Shown here one piece after another: positions 53,397-62,074 of a stretch of DNA of 64,000 bases. Source of the stretch: Peteryoungia aggregata LMG 23059 (GTDB taxonomy: Bacteria > Pseudomonadota > Alphaproteobacteria > Rhizobiales > Rhizobiaceae); contig NZ_JAUSUW010000004.1 of the NCBI RefSeq assembly GCF_030814435.1, positions 1 through 64,000 of the forward strand, in the 5' to 3' direction. The translations under genes were made by a program, and so were the position numbers. Position 1 is the stretch's first letter, and each line of letters opens with the position of its first letter. Below the pieces are notes generated by a model. It was given only the letters and a program-made list of their open reading frames with translations, was not told where the DNA came from and did no database searches.

Positions 53397-56063
53397 ATGA
53401 GCTCTTCCCGCCCGGCCGGCCACAGGAAAGGCGCCTTCAAGGACGATCCGGCGCTGGCGCGTCGCGTTGGCCTGAAACGTGTGCTCGCCCGTTCCGTGCT
53501 GTTTGCCGAGCGTCTGCTGCCGCTCTTCCTGCCGGTCGCCGGCATTGCCGCACTCTTCGTCTCGCTTGCCTGGTTCGGCATCTATCGCGAAGTGCCGGAC
53601 CTCGTTCGCCTCGCGATCGTCTTCCTCCTCGTCTTCGCCTTTGTCGCCTCCTTCCTGCCCTTCCTCAAAGTGCGTCTGCCGAGCATTGCCGAAGCCGACC
53701 GGCTGCTCGAGGAGCGCAACGGCCTCGCCCACCAGCCGGTGGCCGTTCAGGATGACCAGATTGCGGCCGAGACGCCCTTTGCCCGGGCACTCTGGCAGGA
53801 GCACCAGCGGCGCATGGCAGAGCGCATCGCAGCGCTCGACGCCGGCCTGCCACAGCCCGACATCGCCCGCTACGACCGTTACGCCCTGCGCGCCGTGCCG
53901 GCGCTGCTTTTCGTCACGGCGCTCGCCTATTCCGGCTCCAACGGGGCAGGCCAGATTGCCGATGCCTTCCGCCAGCATGTGCCGGAAAGCGAGGCGCCGA
54001 CGATCCGCATCGACGCCTGGATCACGCCCCCGGGCTATACCGGCCAGCCGCCGGTCTTCCTGTCCGGCCTCGGCACGCAGGATGCGGCCGGCGTAACCGT
54101 ACCGCAGAAATCCAAGGTCACGGTGCGCATCAGCGGCGGCGTTTCCGACGAGAAGGTTCTCTTCGTCCAGCAGTCGGACGGCACCGTCCTCGATGTCGCC
54201 GAGAAGCAAGATCCGGCCCGCAAACAGGCTTCCGGTTCCGAGACTGCCGAGACAAAGCCTGCACCGGCACCTGCGGCTGCACCTGTACCGGCCAATGCCC
54301 AGATGGTGGCGCGCACCCACGAACTGGAACTCGATGAAGCCGGCGATCTGCGCGTCGCCGATCGCACCTGGACGATCGGCGTGACGCCGGACAAGGCACC
54401 GGAGATCGCCTTTGACGGTGTGCCGCGCCGCGCGATCAACGGCGCACTGGAAATCGCCTTCCTCGCCAAGGATGATTACGGCCTGCAGAAGGCCCATGCC
54501 GAAATCGTGCCATTGGAAGAACAGCCGGGCGCGACCCCGCTCTACCCGCTTCCGGACTACAAGCTCGACCTGCCCCGCCACAATGCCCGCGACACCAAGG
54601 GCGTGGCGAGCCGCAACATCACCGAACATCCGCTGGCCGGCCAGATGGTGAAGATCACGCTGGTGGCGACCGACGGCGCCGGCCAGACCGGGCGCAGCGA
54701 GCCGATCGAAATGCTGCTGCCCGGCCGCAACTTCAACGAGCCGCTTGCGGCAGCCGTTGCCGAACAGCGCAAGGTTTTTGCCCTCGATACAAAGCAGATA
54801 CCGCAGGCGATCGAACTCAACGAGGCCCTGGTCATCCGTCCCGACGAGACGATCCCGGATCTCGGCAACTTCATCGCCATCGAAAGCGCCCGCGCCCGGA
54901 TGACCATGGCGCGCGGCGAGGAGCAACTGAAGGACACTGCAGACTATCTCTGGGAGATTGCGCTCGGCATGGAGGACGGCGATCTGTCGCTGGCCGAACG
55001 CCGTCTGCGCGACGCCCAGCAGGCGCTGTCCGAGGCGCTGGAAAACGGTGCCAGCGACGAGGAAATCCAGCGGCTGATGGCCGAGCTGCGCTCCGCGATG
55101 CAGGAATTCCTCCAGGCGCTGGCCGAACGAATGCCAAACCAGCAGGGCCAACCGCAGCAGAATGCCGAGAACATGCTGCGCCAGCAGGATCTCGACAACA
55201 TGCTGGACCAGCTCGAAAACCTTGCCCGCTCCGGCAATCGCGATCAGGCCCAGCAGCTTCTGTCCGAACTGCAGCGCATGATGAACAACCTGCAGGCCGG
55301 CCGGCCGCAGCAGGGCCAGCAGCAAGAGAACAGCGAGGCCCGCCGCCAGATCGACAAGCTTGGCGAGATCATGCAGCAGCAGCAGCGGCTGATGGACGAG
55401 ACCTTCCGCCTCGACCAGGCGCTGCGCGACCGCATGCAGCGCGGAGACCCGCAGCAGGGCGAGGAAGGTGCCGAGGGCCAGCAGCAACAGGGTCAGCAGC
55501 AACAGGGTCAGCAGCAGCAAGGCCAGCAGGGTCAGCAGAACCTCGACGGCATGACCGCCGAACAACTGCGCGAGGCGCTCAGGCAGCTGCGTGAGCAGCA
55601 GGAGCAGCTCGGCCAGCAACTCGGCGAACTGCAGGAGGGGCTGAAAGGTCTCGGCATGCAGCCCGGCGAAGGCTTCGGCGAAGCCCAGCGCGAGATGGAA
55701 GGCGCCGGTGAAGCCCTGGGTCAGGGTCAGGGCGGTCCGGCCGTGGAAGGCCAGGGACGCGCCATGGAAGCGCTGCGTCAGGGTGCCCGTGACATGATGA
55801 ACCAAATGATGCAGGCGCAGCAGGGACAGGGCGGCCAGGGTCCACAGATGGGCCAGGGACAGGGCAACCAGGACGACCGCGATCCTCTGGGCCGTCCTCG
55901 CGCTACAAGCGGCCCGGATTTCGGCGAACAGGTCAAGGTGCCCGACGAGATCGACGTTCAGCGTGCTCGCGAGATCCTCGAAGCGATCCGCGAGAAGCTC
56001 GGCGAAAACGCAAGCCCCGAGATAGAGCGCCGTTATCTGGAGCGGCTGCTGGACATCCAGTAA
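53397..56063 (+). CDS. TIGR02302 family protein (DUF4175)
   Basis: 888 residues. Two membrane helices near the start (about 38-60 and 67-90), then a long soluble domain of the TIGR02302/DUF4175 family, known almost only from alphaproteobacteria; function unknown. About residues 560-820 form a helical, Gln-rich region: LAERMPNQQGQPQQNAENMLR, ENLARSGNRDQAQQLLSELQRMMNNLQ and runs of QQQQG (about 694-712). Such regions often bind partners or form coiled coils. The last 40 residues (DEIDVQRAREILEAIREKLGENASPEIERRYLERLL) are a conserved helix. A long antisense frame covers this gene and is rejected. It follows lysA after a terminator. Confidence 0.88.
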   Translation: MSSSRPAGHRKGAFKDDPALARRVGLKRVLARSVLFAERLLPLFLPVAGIAALFVSLAWFGIYREVPDLVRLAIVFLLVFAFVASFLPFLKVRLPSIAEADRLLEERNGLAHQPVAVQDDQIAAETPFARALWQEHQRRMAERIAALDAGLPQPDIARYDRYALRAVPALLFVTALAYSGSNGAGQIADAFRQHVPESEAPTIRIDAWITPPGYTGQPPVFLSGLGTQDAAGVTVPQKSKVTVRISGGVSDEKVLFVQQSDGTVLDVAEKQDPARKQASGSETAETKPAPAPAAAPVPANAQMVARTHELELDEAGDLRVADRTWTIGVTPDKAPEIAFDGVPRRAINGALEIAFLAKDDYGLQKAHAEIVPLEEQPGATPLYPLPDYKLDLPRHNARDTKGVASRNITEHPLAGQMVKITLVATDGAGQTGRSEPIEMLLPGRNFNEPLAAAVAEQRKVFALDTKQIPQAIELNEALVIRPDETIPDLGNFIAIESARARMTMARGEEQLKDTADYLWEIALGMEDGDLSLAERRLRDAQQALSEALENGASDEEIQRLMAELRSAMQEFLQALAERMPNQQGQPQQNAENMLRQQDLDNMLDQLENLARSGNRDQAQQLLSELQRMMNNLQAGRPQQGQQQENSEARRQIDKLGEIMQQQQRLMDETFRLDQALRDRMQRGDPQQGEEGAEGQQQQGQQQQGQQQQGQQGQQNLDGMTAEQLREALRQLREQQEQLGQQLGELQEGLKGLGMQPGEGFGEAQREMEGAGEALGQGQGGPAVEGQGRAMEALRQGARDMMNQMMQAQQGQGGQGPQMGQGQGNQDDRDPLGRPRATSGPDFGEQVKVPDEIDVQRAREILEAIREKLGENASPEIERRYLERLLDIQ
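55485..55540 (+). repeat. Short tandem repeat coding for a poly-Gln/Gly stretch
   Basis: Imperfect copies of a 15-base unit (CAGCAGCAACAGGGT) inside the TIGR02302 gene, giving QQQQG repeats. Copy number may vary between strains by slippage; each whole unit keeps the reading frame. Confidence 0.75.
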
Positions 56064-56079
56064 GACCCTGACAGTTCCG

Positions 56080-56109
56080 AAAAAACGACGACGCCCGCAT
56101 CAGCGGGCG
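56080..56109 (-). terminator. Rho-independent terminator of the receiver-protein gene
   Basis: On the minus strand CGCCCGC (56109-56103), loop tgat, GCGGGCG (56098-56092), then after six bases TTTTTT. It is 31 bases past the response-regulator stop and also lies 29 bases after the TIGR02302 stop, so it may serve both convergent transcripts. Confidence 0.65.
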
Positions 56110-56139
56110 CTCGTGTGGTCGGCGATCTGTTCGACAGTC

Positions 56140-56499
56140 TCAGCCGGCAAGCGCCGAGGCGACGGCCTTGCGAATATCGGGCAAGGCGAAGGGCTTGGAA
56201 ACGACATCGACAATCTTTAACGAGAGGTCGTCGGCGCGTTCGCGCTGCTCGGCATAACCGGTCATCAGCAGGATCTTCATGGCCGGAAATTCGGAATGGG
56301 CGCGGTGCGCAAGTTCGATGCCGTCCATGACAGGCATGCGGATATCGGAGAGCAACAGGTCGAAGGCACCTTCCGAGAGCTTTTCGAGACCTTCGGCACC
56401 ATCGGCGGCCTCATGGGTCTCATGACCGTCGAGGCGCAGCGCGCGCGCCACGAAGGAGCGCAGGGAGTCTTCGTCTTCGGTGATGAGGATTCTCGCCAT
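56140..56499 (-). CDS. Single-domain response regulator (CpdR-like)
   Basis: 119 residues, a receiver domain alone. The acidic pocket is EDEDS (residues 8-12), the phospho-acceptor Asp52 (LLLSDIRMPVMDG) and the signalling Lys is in VVSKPFALPDIRKAV; the switch Thr is in LLMTGYAEQRERADDLS. It lacks a DNA-binding output, so it acts by protein contact, as CpdR does in the CtrA pathway; in rhizobia CpdR homologues control ClpXP proteolysis and the cell cycle. CpdR identity is likely but not proven here. It lies downstream of hpt on the same strand. Confidence 0.85.
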   Translation of the reverse strand: MARILITEDEDSLRSFVARALRLDGHETHEAADGAEGLEKLSEGAFDLLLSDIRMPVMDGIELAHRAHSEFPAMKILLMTGYAEQRERADDLSLKIVDVVSKPFALPDIRKAVASALAG

Positions 56500-56649
56500 G
56501 GTAGAATTATGCTCCCGCGTCCTTTGGACCTTGCGAGAGGCAAATCACCAGACTTTCCTTGTCGAGTGGTAAACGCCGGACCCGCAGTCCGGCGCGATGG
56601 TTAACAGCTCACTGCCGTTGGATGGCCAGATGTTCCCTTGTGGAACAGC

Positions 56650-57192
56650 TCAGGCGTCGCCGGTGACAACACCAACGAAGGGCAGTTCGCGGAAGGCATA
56701 GGCCACGTCCATGCCGTAACCGACGACGAAATAGTCGGGGCATTCGAAACCGACATAGTCAGCCTCAAACACTTCTTTTCGCTTCACTTTCTTGTCGAGC
56801 AGCACGGCGATCGTGACGCTTGCCGCACCCCGTTCGAACATCAGTTCCTTGGCGAAAAGCAGCGTGCGGCCCGACTCCAGGATATCGTCGATCAGGAGCA
56901 CATTGCGGCCCTTCACATCCGAATCGATGTCCTTGATGATCTTCACGCCCTGGGAAACCGTGCCTGTGCCATAGCTGGACAGGGTGATGAATTCGACTTC
57001 CGGGGCAAGACCCACGTCATGCAACGCACGAATGAGGTCGGCGGCGAAGATGAAGGAGCCCTTGAGCACCGAGATGACCAGAAGGTCGTCGCAGGGACCC
57101 TTCATGATGTCCTGGGCAAGCTCCAGATTGCGCTGCCGGATCTGTTCGGCGGTAAAGAGCGGTTCGATGTTCTTTCCGCGAACAACGGGCAT
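56650..57192 (-). CDS. hpt: Hypoxanthine phosphoribosyltransferase
   Basis: 180 residues. It salvages hypoxanthine (and guanine) to IMP/GMP with PRPP. The PRPP loop is VLLIDDILESGRTL; the flexible loop SSYGTGTVSQG and the C-terminal purine-binding VGYGMDVAYAFRELP are also typical. Start ATG at 57192. It lies 81 bases after the membrane-protein gene, and the receiver gene follows after 150 bases; a GCCGGA/TCCGGC hairpin sits in that last gap (56575-56593). Confidence 0.95.
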   Translation of the reverse strand: MPVVRGKNIEPLFTAEQIRQRNLELAQDIMKGPCDDLLVISVLKGSFIFAADLIRALHDVGLAPEVEFITLSSYGTGTVSQGVKIIKDIDSDVKGRNVLLIDDILESGRTLLFAKELMFERGAASVTIAVLLDKKVKRKEVFEADYVGFECPDYFVVGYGMDVAYAFRELPFVGVVTGDA

Positions 57193-57273
57193 GGGGAACT
57201 CCTTGCTGGTCGACCTCAGGTCCTTGAGCCGGCGGATGCCGGAAAGGCACGGGCCTTAACACACTGGAGCGTG

Positions 57274-57927
57274 TTAGGCACCCGCCTCTTCGAAGGAAAG
57301 CCGGACTTCCGGGATTTTTCCACCGGGATGCTGGAGCCGGGTCACGATGCCGCGGCTCTCGCCGCCTTCAAGCGTGGCGACGGGCGGATCGATATAGGTG
57401 CTCGCGACGACTTGCCCGTTGAGCACGAGATCGGCGCGAAGCTTCGGCAGGGTCACTTGCCGACCGGTGCGATTTTCGACGATCGCGTTGAGCAGCAGCA
57501 CACGCATACCGTTGCGGTCCTGCGGCGTGAGGTTCACATGGGTGAAATCGAGCGGCTTGGCGGCGATCTCAGGATGTTCGCCGCTGCCGAAGACGAGTTG
57601 TCCGGCCAGCGAGAAGATCGAGACAAAGGCAATCGCCACGAGAAGCGAGAAAGCCACGTCCGACAGTCGCTGAAGGCGTGTTTCGACAGCCGTGACTACA
57701 GCGCGCACATACGAGGCAAAATCGGGCGCAACCGACGCAGAAGCCTGGGGAGTAGCTTGATACAAGGAAGGCCTGGACGGCTCTCGTACAGTTACGAATT
57801 GCGCATCCACGGCATCGTTCCGCGCCATGCGGTGGGCAGAGAGATCAATCCGTCGGCGGGCACGATCCGGCGGCAGGAGGTCGAGGTCCGCCATGGCGGC
57901 CTGCTTCTGTTGGCGGAAAGCACTCAT
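57274..57927 (-). CDS. Membrane protein with an extracytoplasmic DUF3426-like domain
   Basis: 217 residues; the family call is tentative. One membrane helix at about 92-113 (LSDVAFSLLVAIAFVSIFSLAGQLVF), preceded by a polar cytoplasmic head and followed by a beta-rich periplasmic domain (AKPLDFTHVNLTPQDRNGMRVLLLNAIVENRTGRQVTLPKLRADLVLNGQVVASTYIDPP), like DUF3426. The zinc-ribbon head that DUF3426 proteins often have is missing, and a stop codon lies immediately before this ATG in the same frame. It stands divergent from ftsE (200-base spacer) and upstream of hpt. Confidence 0.65.
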   Translation of the reverse strand: MSAFRQQKQAAMADLDLLPPDRARRRIDLSAHRMARNDAVDAQFVTVREPSRPSLYQATPQASASVAPDFASYVRAVVTAVETRLQRLSDVAFSLLVAIAFVSIFSLAGQLVFGSGEHPEIAAKPLDFTHVNLTPQDRNGMRVLLLNAIVENRTGRQVTLPKLRADLVLNGQVVASTYIDPPVATLEGGESRGIVTRLQHPGGKIPEVRLSFEEAGA

Positions 57928-58127
57928 TCATCCGGACCTTTCGCACAGCCAAAATCGGATACCCCGAAAGTCGGCGGTTGAAACGAATCCTCTCCAGACG
58001 TAAATTCAAATGGTTAATGCTTCGGAAAGACGGGCGCGGAAGCCATGGTCCCCGGTGCATGTTTACCGGCCGTTGACGATCTTCGTTTACGTGCCCCAGA
58101 CCTCGGACACGTCAGACTGGGCCCCCT

Positions 58128-58787
58128 TTGATCCATTTCGAAAATGTCGGCCTGCGCTATGGGATGGGACCGGAGATCCTCCGCGACCTGACCTTCGACC
58201 TGCCGAAAGGGTCCTTCCAGTTTCTGACCGGACCCTCGGGCGCCGGCAAGACGACGCTGTTGCGCCTGTTGTTCATGTCGCTGCAGCCGACGCGCGGACT
58301 GATCCGCAGCTTCGGTCGCGACATAACCCGCATTCCCCGCAGCGAACTGCCGATGCTGCGCCGCCGGGTCGGCATCGTCTTCCAGGATTTCCGCCTGCTG
58401 GACCACCTGACGACCTATGAGAATGTGGCGCTGCCGCTGCGCGTGCGCGGCAAGGCGGAGCAGACCTATCGGCAGGATGTAATCGAACTCTTGAAATGGG
58501 TCGGCCTCGGCGAGCGGATCAACGTACTGCCGCCGGTGCTCTCCGGCGGCGAGAAGCAGCGCGTGGCGATTGCCCGCGCGCTGATCGACCGACCGGAAAT
58601 CCTGCTCGCCGACGAACCGACGGGCAATGTCGATCCGCCCATGGCACGCCGGCTCCTGAGCCTTTTTCTGGAACTGAACCGCCTCGGCACCGCCGTCGTC
58701 ATCGCGACCCATGATCTCGCGCTGATGGACCAGGTGGATGCGCGCCGGATGATCCTCACCGACGGGCGGCTCGACATCTATGAATGA
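58128..58787 (+). CDS. ftsE: Cell division ATP-binding protein FtsE
   Basis: 219 residues. ATPase of the FtsEX complex, which drives peptidoglycan hydrolases at the septum. Walker A GPSGAGKTTLLRL, signature LSGGEKQRVAIARAL, Walker B ILLADEPTGNVDP and switch ATHDLALMD are complete. The start is TTG at 58128 (TTGATCCATTTCGAAAAT), the natural first residue of the family, as no ATG is near. It overlaps ftsX by eight bases. Confidence 0.93.
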   Translation: MIHFENVGLRYGMGPEILRDLTFDLPKGSFQFLTGPSGAGKTTLLRLLFMSLQPTRGLIRSFGRDITRIPRSELPMLRRRVGIVFQDFRLLDHLTTYENVALPLRVRGKAEQTYRQDVIELLKWVGLGERINVLPPVLSGGEKQRVAIARALIDRPEILLADEPTGNVDPPMARRLLSLFLELNRLGTAVVIATHDLALMDQVDARRMILTDGRLDIYE

Positions 58788-59802
58788 GATCCCCCAGAAC
58801 GCAAACCAGAACGCAAACCAGAACTCTGGCCAGAAGAAGCGCCGCGTCGAGATGACGGTGAGGCCGACCGGGCCGATCCTGCCGCCGTCGAACATTCAGG
58901 GCAATGCGCTGCTGGTGGTGATCGCCATCATGGCCTTTCTCGCCTGCCTGACGCTGGGCGGCGTCTCCATGGTCCGCGCCACCGCCGCCGGCTGGCAGAG
59001 CCAGATCTCCCGCGAGATCACCATCCAGATCAAGCCGGAAGACGGACTCGACATGGGGGCAGCGCTGGTCAAGGCGCGCGATCTGGCGCTCACCTTCGTC
59101 GGCACCCGCGACGGCCAGATCATGGACGACAGCGCGACGGCTCGCCTGCTTGAGCCCTGGCTCGGCACAGGGCTGAACCTCGAGGATCTGCCGGTTCCGC
59201 GGCTGATCGTGATTACCATCGACGAGACCAACCCGCCCGATTTCGAGGCCATGCGTGCGCTTCTGAAGGAGGAGGTGCCGCAGGCCTTCCTCGACGACCA
59301 CCGCACCTGGGTCGATCGACTGGTGCAGATGGCGCGGACCACCGTGCTGATCGGCTCCGGCATTCTGATCCTGGTCTTTACCGCCATGGTGCTGACCGTC
59401 ATCTTTGCGACACGGGGTGCGCTTTCCGGCAATCGCCACATTATCGAGGTCCTGCATTTTGTCGGCGCGGAGGGTGCGTTTGTCGCCCAGGAATTCCAGA
59501 AGCATTTTCTGAAGATCAGCCTGAAGGGCGCAGCAGCGGGTGGCTTCCTCGCCGCCAGCTTCTTTGCGCTCGCAAGTTTCTGGCAGAGCCGTTCGCTGGC
59601 GACGCCACAAAGCGACCAGGCGACGGCCCTCTTCGGCACGTTCACGATCGGCTGGAGCGGCTATCTCGGCATCTTTGCGACCATGATCGTCATCGCACTC
59701 CTGACGACGCTGACGGCGCGGCTCACCGTGATGCGCACGATCTACGAGATCGATCTCGTTCGCTCCGATCCGGCCCGCACCGACGGCCTTCTGGACGACT
59801 GA
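58780..59802 (+). CDS. ftsX: Cell division protein FtsX
   Basis: 340 residues. Four membrane helices (about 40-62, 195-218, 247-268 and 299-321) and a large periplasmic loop (about 63-190), which contacts the hydrolase regulators. The N-terminal cytoplasmic head has a 12-base direct duplication (58798-58821) giving NANQNANQ. The start at 58780 overlaps the ftsE end by eight bases, so the two proteins are produced together. This is the usual ABC-type FtsX without an ATPase site. Confidence 0.92.
   Translation: MNEIPQNANQNANQNSGQKKRRVEMTVRPTGPILPPSNIQGNALLVVIAIMAFLACLTLGGVSMVRATAAGWQSQISREITIQIKPEDGLDMGAALVKARDLALTFVGTRDGQIMDDSATARLLEPWLGTGLNLEDLPVPRLIVITIDETNPPDFEAMRALLKEEVPQAFLDDHRTWVDRLVQMARTTVLIGSGILILVFTAMVLTVIFATRGALSGNRHIIEVLHFVGAEGAFVAQEFQKHFLKISLKGAAAGGFLAASFFALASFWQSRSLATPQSDQATALFGTFTIGWSGYLGIFATMIVIALLTTLTARLTVMRTIYEIDLVRSDPARTDGLLDD
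58798..58821 (+). repeat. 12-base tandem duplication at the 5' end of ftsX
   Basis: Two adjacent copies of AACGCAAACCAG code for NANQNANQ in the cytoplasmic N-terminus of FtsX. A likely strain-variable spot, since whole units keep the frame. Confidence 0.7.
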
Positions 59803-59872
59803 CGAAAACTCGCATGTTGACTTGCCTTAAAGCCGCCTGTTCGCTGTGGGAAATCCCGGTTATTCACGGGCT

Positions 59873-60604
59873 ATGAGCATGGATCGGATGACGCCAAATC
59901 AACCGCTGCGTGACGGCGACCGGCCCAGTTCGGCAGCCGGCCTCTTCGCGCGAAAAGGCCTGATCCGCAGGGCCTTGCGTTATGGCGGCATGACGCTGAT
60001 CCTGTGTGTCGCCGTGCTCGTGGCAGGCTTCCTTGTTTTTGCTGATTCGGTTACCAACATGCGCCCGCCAGAGACGGTCAAGGCGGATGCCATTGTGGTG
60101 CTGACAGGCGGATACCAGCGCATCGAGCAGGCGATCGGCCTGCTGAAACGCGGTTATGGCGAGAGACTGCTGATATCAGGTGTCAATCCGGCCACCACGG
60201 CGGGTCAGATCCGCAAGACCACCCGCACCTCGCCGGACCTCTTCGAATGCTGCGTCGACATCGGTTACGGTGCAATCGACACGATTGGCAACGCCAACGA
60301 AACCGCGATGTGGATCCGCGACAAGGGCTACAGGACCGTGCTTGTGGTAACCAGCAACTATCATCTCGCCCGCAGCCTGATGGAGCTGCGCCGCAGCGAT
60401 CCGGATACGACCTTCATCGGCTATCCCGTGGTCAATGCCGATCTCAAGACGAGAAACTGGTACAGCGAACCGGACGCGATGCGCACCATGCTTGCCGAAT
60501 ACGGCAAGACGGTCGTCGCCTATATCAGGGGCGTGACCGGCTGGAGCCGGGCTCAGGGACTGCGCCCCGAGGGGGAAATCACCCAATCTGGCCGCATATC
60601 CTGA
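59873..60604 (+). CDS. YdcF family protein (DUF218)
   Basis: 243 residues. One membrane helix at about 39-60, then a periplasmic DUF218 domain with KADAIVVLTGGYQRIEQAIGLL, ERLLISGVNP, GNANETAMWIRDKGYRTVLVVTSNYHLARSLMELRR, all typical. Relatives include SanA and ElyC, which affect envelope integrity. The start at 59873 (MSMDRMTPNQ) is preferred to the GTG at 59846; there is no clear ribosome binding site. It follows ftsX by 70 bases and precedes plsC on the same strand, and is probably in the same operon. Confidence 0.85.
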   Translation: MSMDRMTPNQPLRDGDRPSSAAGLFARKGLIRRALRYGGMTLILCVAVLVAGFLVFADSVTNMRPPETVKADAIVVLTGGYQRIEQAIGLLKRGYGERLLISGVNPATTAGQIRKTTRTSPDLFECCVDIGYGAIDTIGNANETAMWIRDKGYRTVLVVTSNYHLARSLMELRRSDPDTTFIGYPVVNADLKTRNWYSEPDAMRTMLAEYGKTVVAYIRGVTGWSRAQGLRPEGEITQSGRIS

Positions 60605-60685
60605 CCGGCAGCACAACGCGGACGCTTTTGCTCGCGGAACTTTTGCTCTAAGGACGGTTTCGCCCGCCCTCGAAAGCCCCATGAC

Positions 60686-61471
60686 ATGATCCCGCTGCGT
60701 TCCATACTCTTCAACATCGCCTTTTACGCCAATCTGATCCTCCGGATGATCGTGCTGTCGCCGATCTATTTCCTGCTGCCGCGCAAGAAGGCCTTCTTCG
60801 TGCCGAAGGACTGGGCGCGCGCCAATCACTGGCTGATGGAAAAGATCGTCGGCACGACCTTCACGGTCGAGGGGCTGGAAAACATTCCGAAGAGCGGCGG
60901 CTATATCCTGGCGCCCAAGCACCAGTCCTTCTGGGACACCTATGCGCTGCTGCCCTGGCTGGATGACCCGGTCTATATCCTGAAGCGCGAGCTGATGTGG
61001 ATTCCGGTTTTCGGCTGGTATGTCGCCAAGCAGCGCATGATCCCGGTCAATCGCGGCGCCAAGGGCAAGGTCATGGCCCAGGTGATCGAGCGCACCAAAA
61101 TGGAAATGGCGAGTGGCCGCCAGTTGATCATCTATCCCGAGGGCACCCGCCGTCCGCCGGGTGCAGCACCCGACTACAAGTATGGCATCGCCCGCCTCTA
61201 CCGCGACATCAACGTGCCAGTCGTGCCCGTTGCCATGCATCCGGGCCTGTTCTGGCCACGCCGCAAGTTCCTCCGCTTTCCAGGCCATTTCGTTGTCCGC
61301 ATCCTGCCGCCGATCGAGCCGGGTCTCGATCCGGATGTCTTCCACGAAACGCTCATGCGGCAGCTGGAAGCGGCCAGCGACGAGCTCCTGGTGAAGACGG
61401 CGAAGGAGAATCCGCATCTGCCCCTGCCGCCGACGGCCGTCAACCGCCTGAAGGAACTCGGGGCGCTCTGA
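60686..61471 (+). CDS. plsC: 1-acyl-sn-glycerol-3-phosphate acyltransferase
   Basis: 261 residues. It acylates lysophosphatidic acid to phosphatidic acid in the inner membrane. The HX4D motif is KHQSFWDTYALLP; the substrate motif YPEGTRRPPG is also present. An N-terminal helix (about 6-28) anchors it. Start ATG at 60686. A second acyltransferase in the window (29.3 kb) is unrelated in family. It converges on the gamma-glutamylcyclotransferase gene. Confidence 0.93.
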   Translation: MIPLRSILFNIAFYANLILRMIVLSPIYFLLPRKKAFFVPKDWARANHWLMEKIVGTTFTVEGLENIPKSGGYILAPKHQSFWDTYALLPWLDDPVYILKRELMWIPVFGWYVAKQRMIPVNRGAKGKVMAQVIERTKMEMASGRQLIIYPEGTRRPPGAAPDYKYGIARLYRDINVPVVPVAMHPGLFWPRRKFLRFPGHFVVRILPPIEPGLDPDVFHETLMRQLEAASDELLVKTAKENPHLPLPPTAVNRLKELGAL

Positions 61472-61493
61472 GCGTATTGCAGACTCGCAAGGC

Positions 61494-62027
61494 TCAGTCG
61501 CGCCCTTGATCGGCACCGATCGCCGAGGCGACACTTTCGAGCCAATGGTCGCGGATGCCAAGTTCGCGCATGTGGGCGACCGTGTTGGCAACATAGACAG
61601 GATTGGGGCCGGATCGTCCGACGGCCCCACCGACGATGCGGGCGGCCTCCTCCACGGTGACGGCGCCGGCATATTGCGAATGGGTACGGTCAATGACGTA
61701 GGTGAGGGCCCGGACATCCCGCCCGTCGCCGAGCCGGGCACGAACATGGCGCTCGAGATAAACGCTCGTGACAAGTTCTCGTTCGCGCAGGTAGTCCACG
61801 GTCGCTTGCCAGTCGGATGGCGTGACGCGGAAGGCGACACCCTTGCAGGAGCCGCCACGATCGAGCCCGAGCACGAGACCGGGGCGCTGTTCGGTGCCAC
61901 GATGGACATAGGAACGAACGCAGAGCGCACGCCGATAGCCACCCAGGTGGGCAAGCACCCGCTCTTCATAGGGAAAGCCCGGGTTCCACATCAGCGAGCC
62001 GTAGCCAAAGACCCAAAATTCGTCCAT
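61494..62027 (-). CDS. Gamma-glutamylcyclotransferase (ChaC-like)
   Basis: 177 residues. The fold's signature FGYGSLMWNPGFPYEERVLAHLGGYRRALCVRS begins at residue 4. ChaC enzymes split glutathione to 5-oxoproline and Cys-Gly. The catalytic Glu lies in the YLRERELV stretch, as in ChaC. The start at 62027 (MDEFWVFGYG) is the family's N-terminus; the longer start at 62072 overlaps the DUF2125 promoter region. It is divergent from the DUF2125 gene (47-base gap). Confidence 0.9.
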   Translation of the reverse strand: MDEFWVFGYGSLMWNPGFPYEERVLAHLGGYRRALCVRSYVHRGTEQRPGLVLGLDRGGSCKGVAFRVTPSDWQATVDYLRERELVTSVYLERHVRARLGDGRDVRALTYVIDRTHSQYAGAVTVEEAARIVGGAVGRSGPNPVYVANTVAHMRELGIRDHWLESVASAIGADQGRD

Positions 62028-62074
62028 ATCGCAAGCCAATCCTAGAGACGAAAAGATCGCAACGAGGAGCACCC

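Noticed and set aside
55485..55540. Possible CRISPR-like direct repeats
   Set aside because: The units are short, in frame and code for QQQQG inside a gene, with no unique spacers.
53340..55805. 821-codon Leu-rich minus-strand frame opposite the TIGR02302 gene
   Set aside because: The CAG repeats read backwards give poly-Leu; no real domain, and the sense frame matches a known family.
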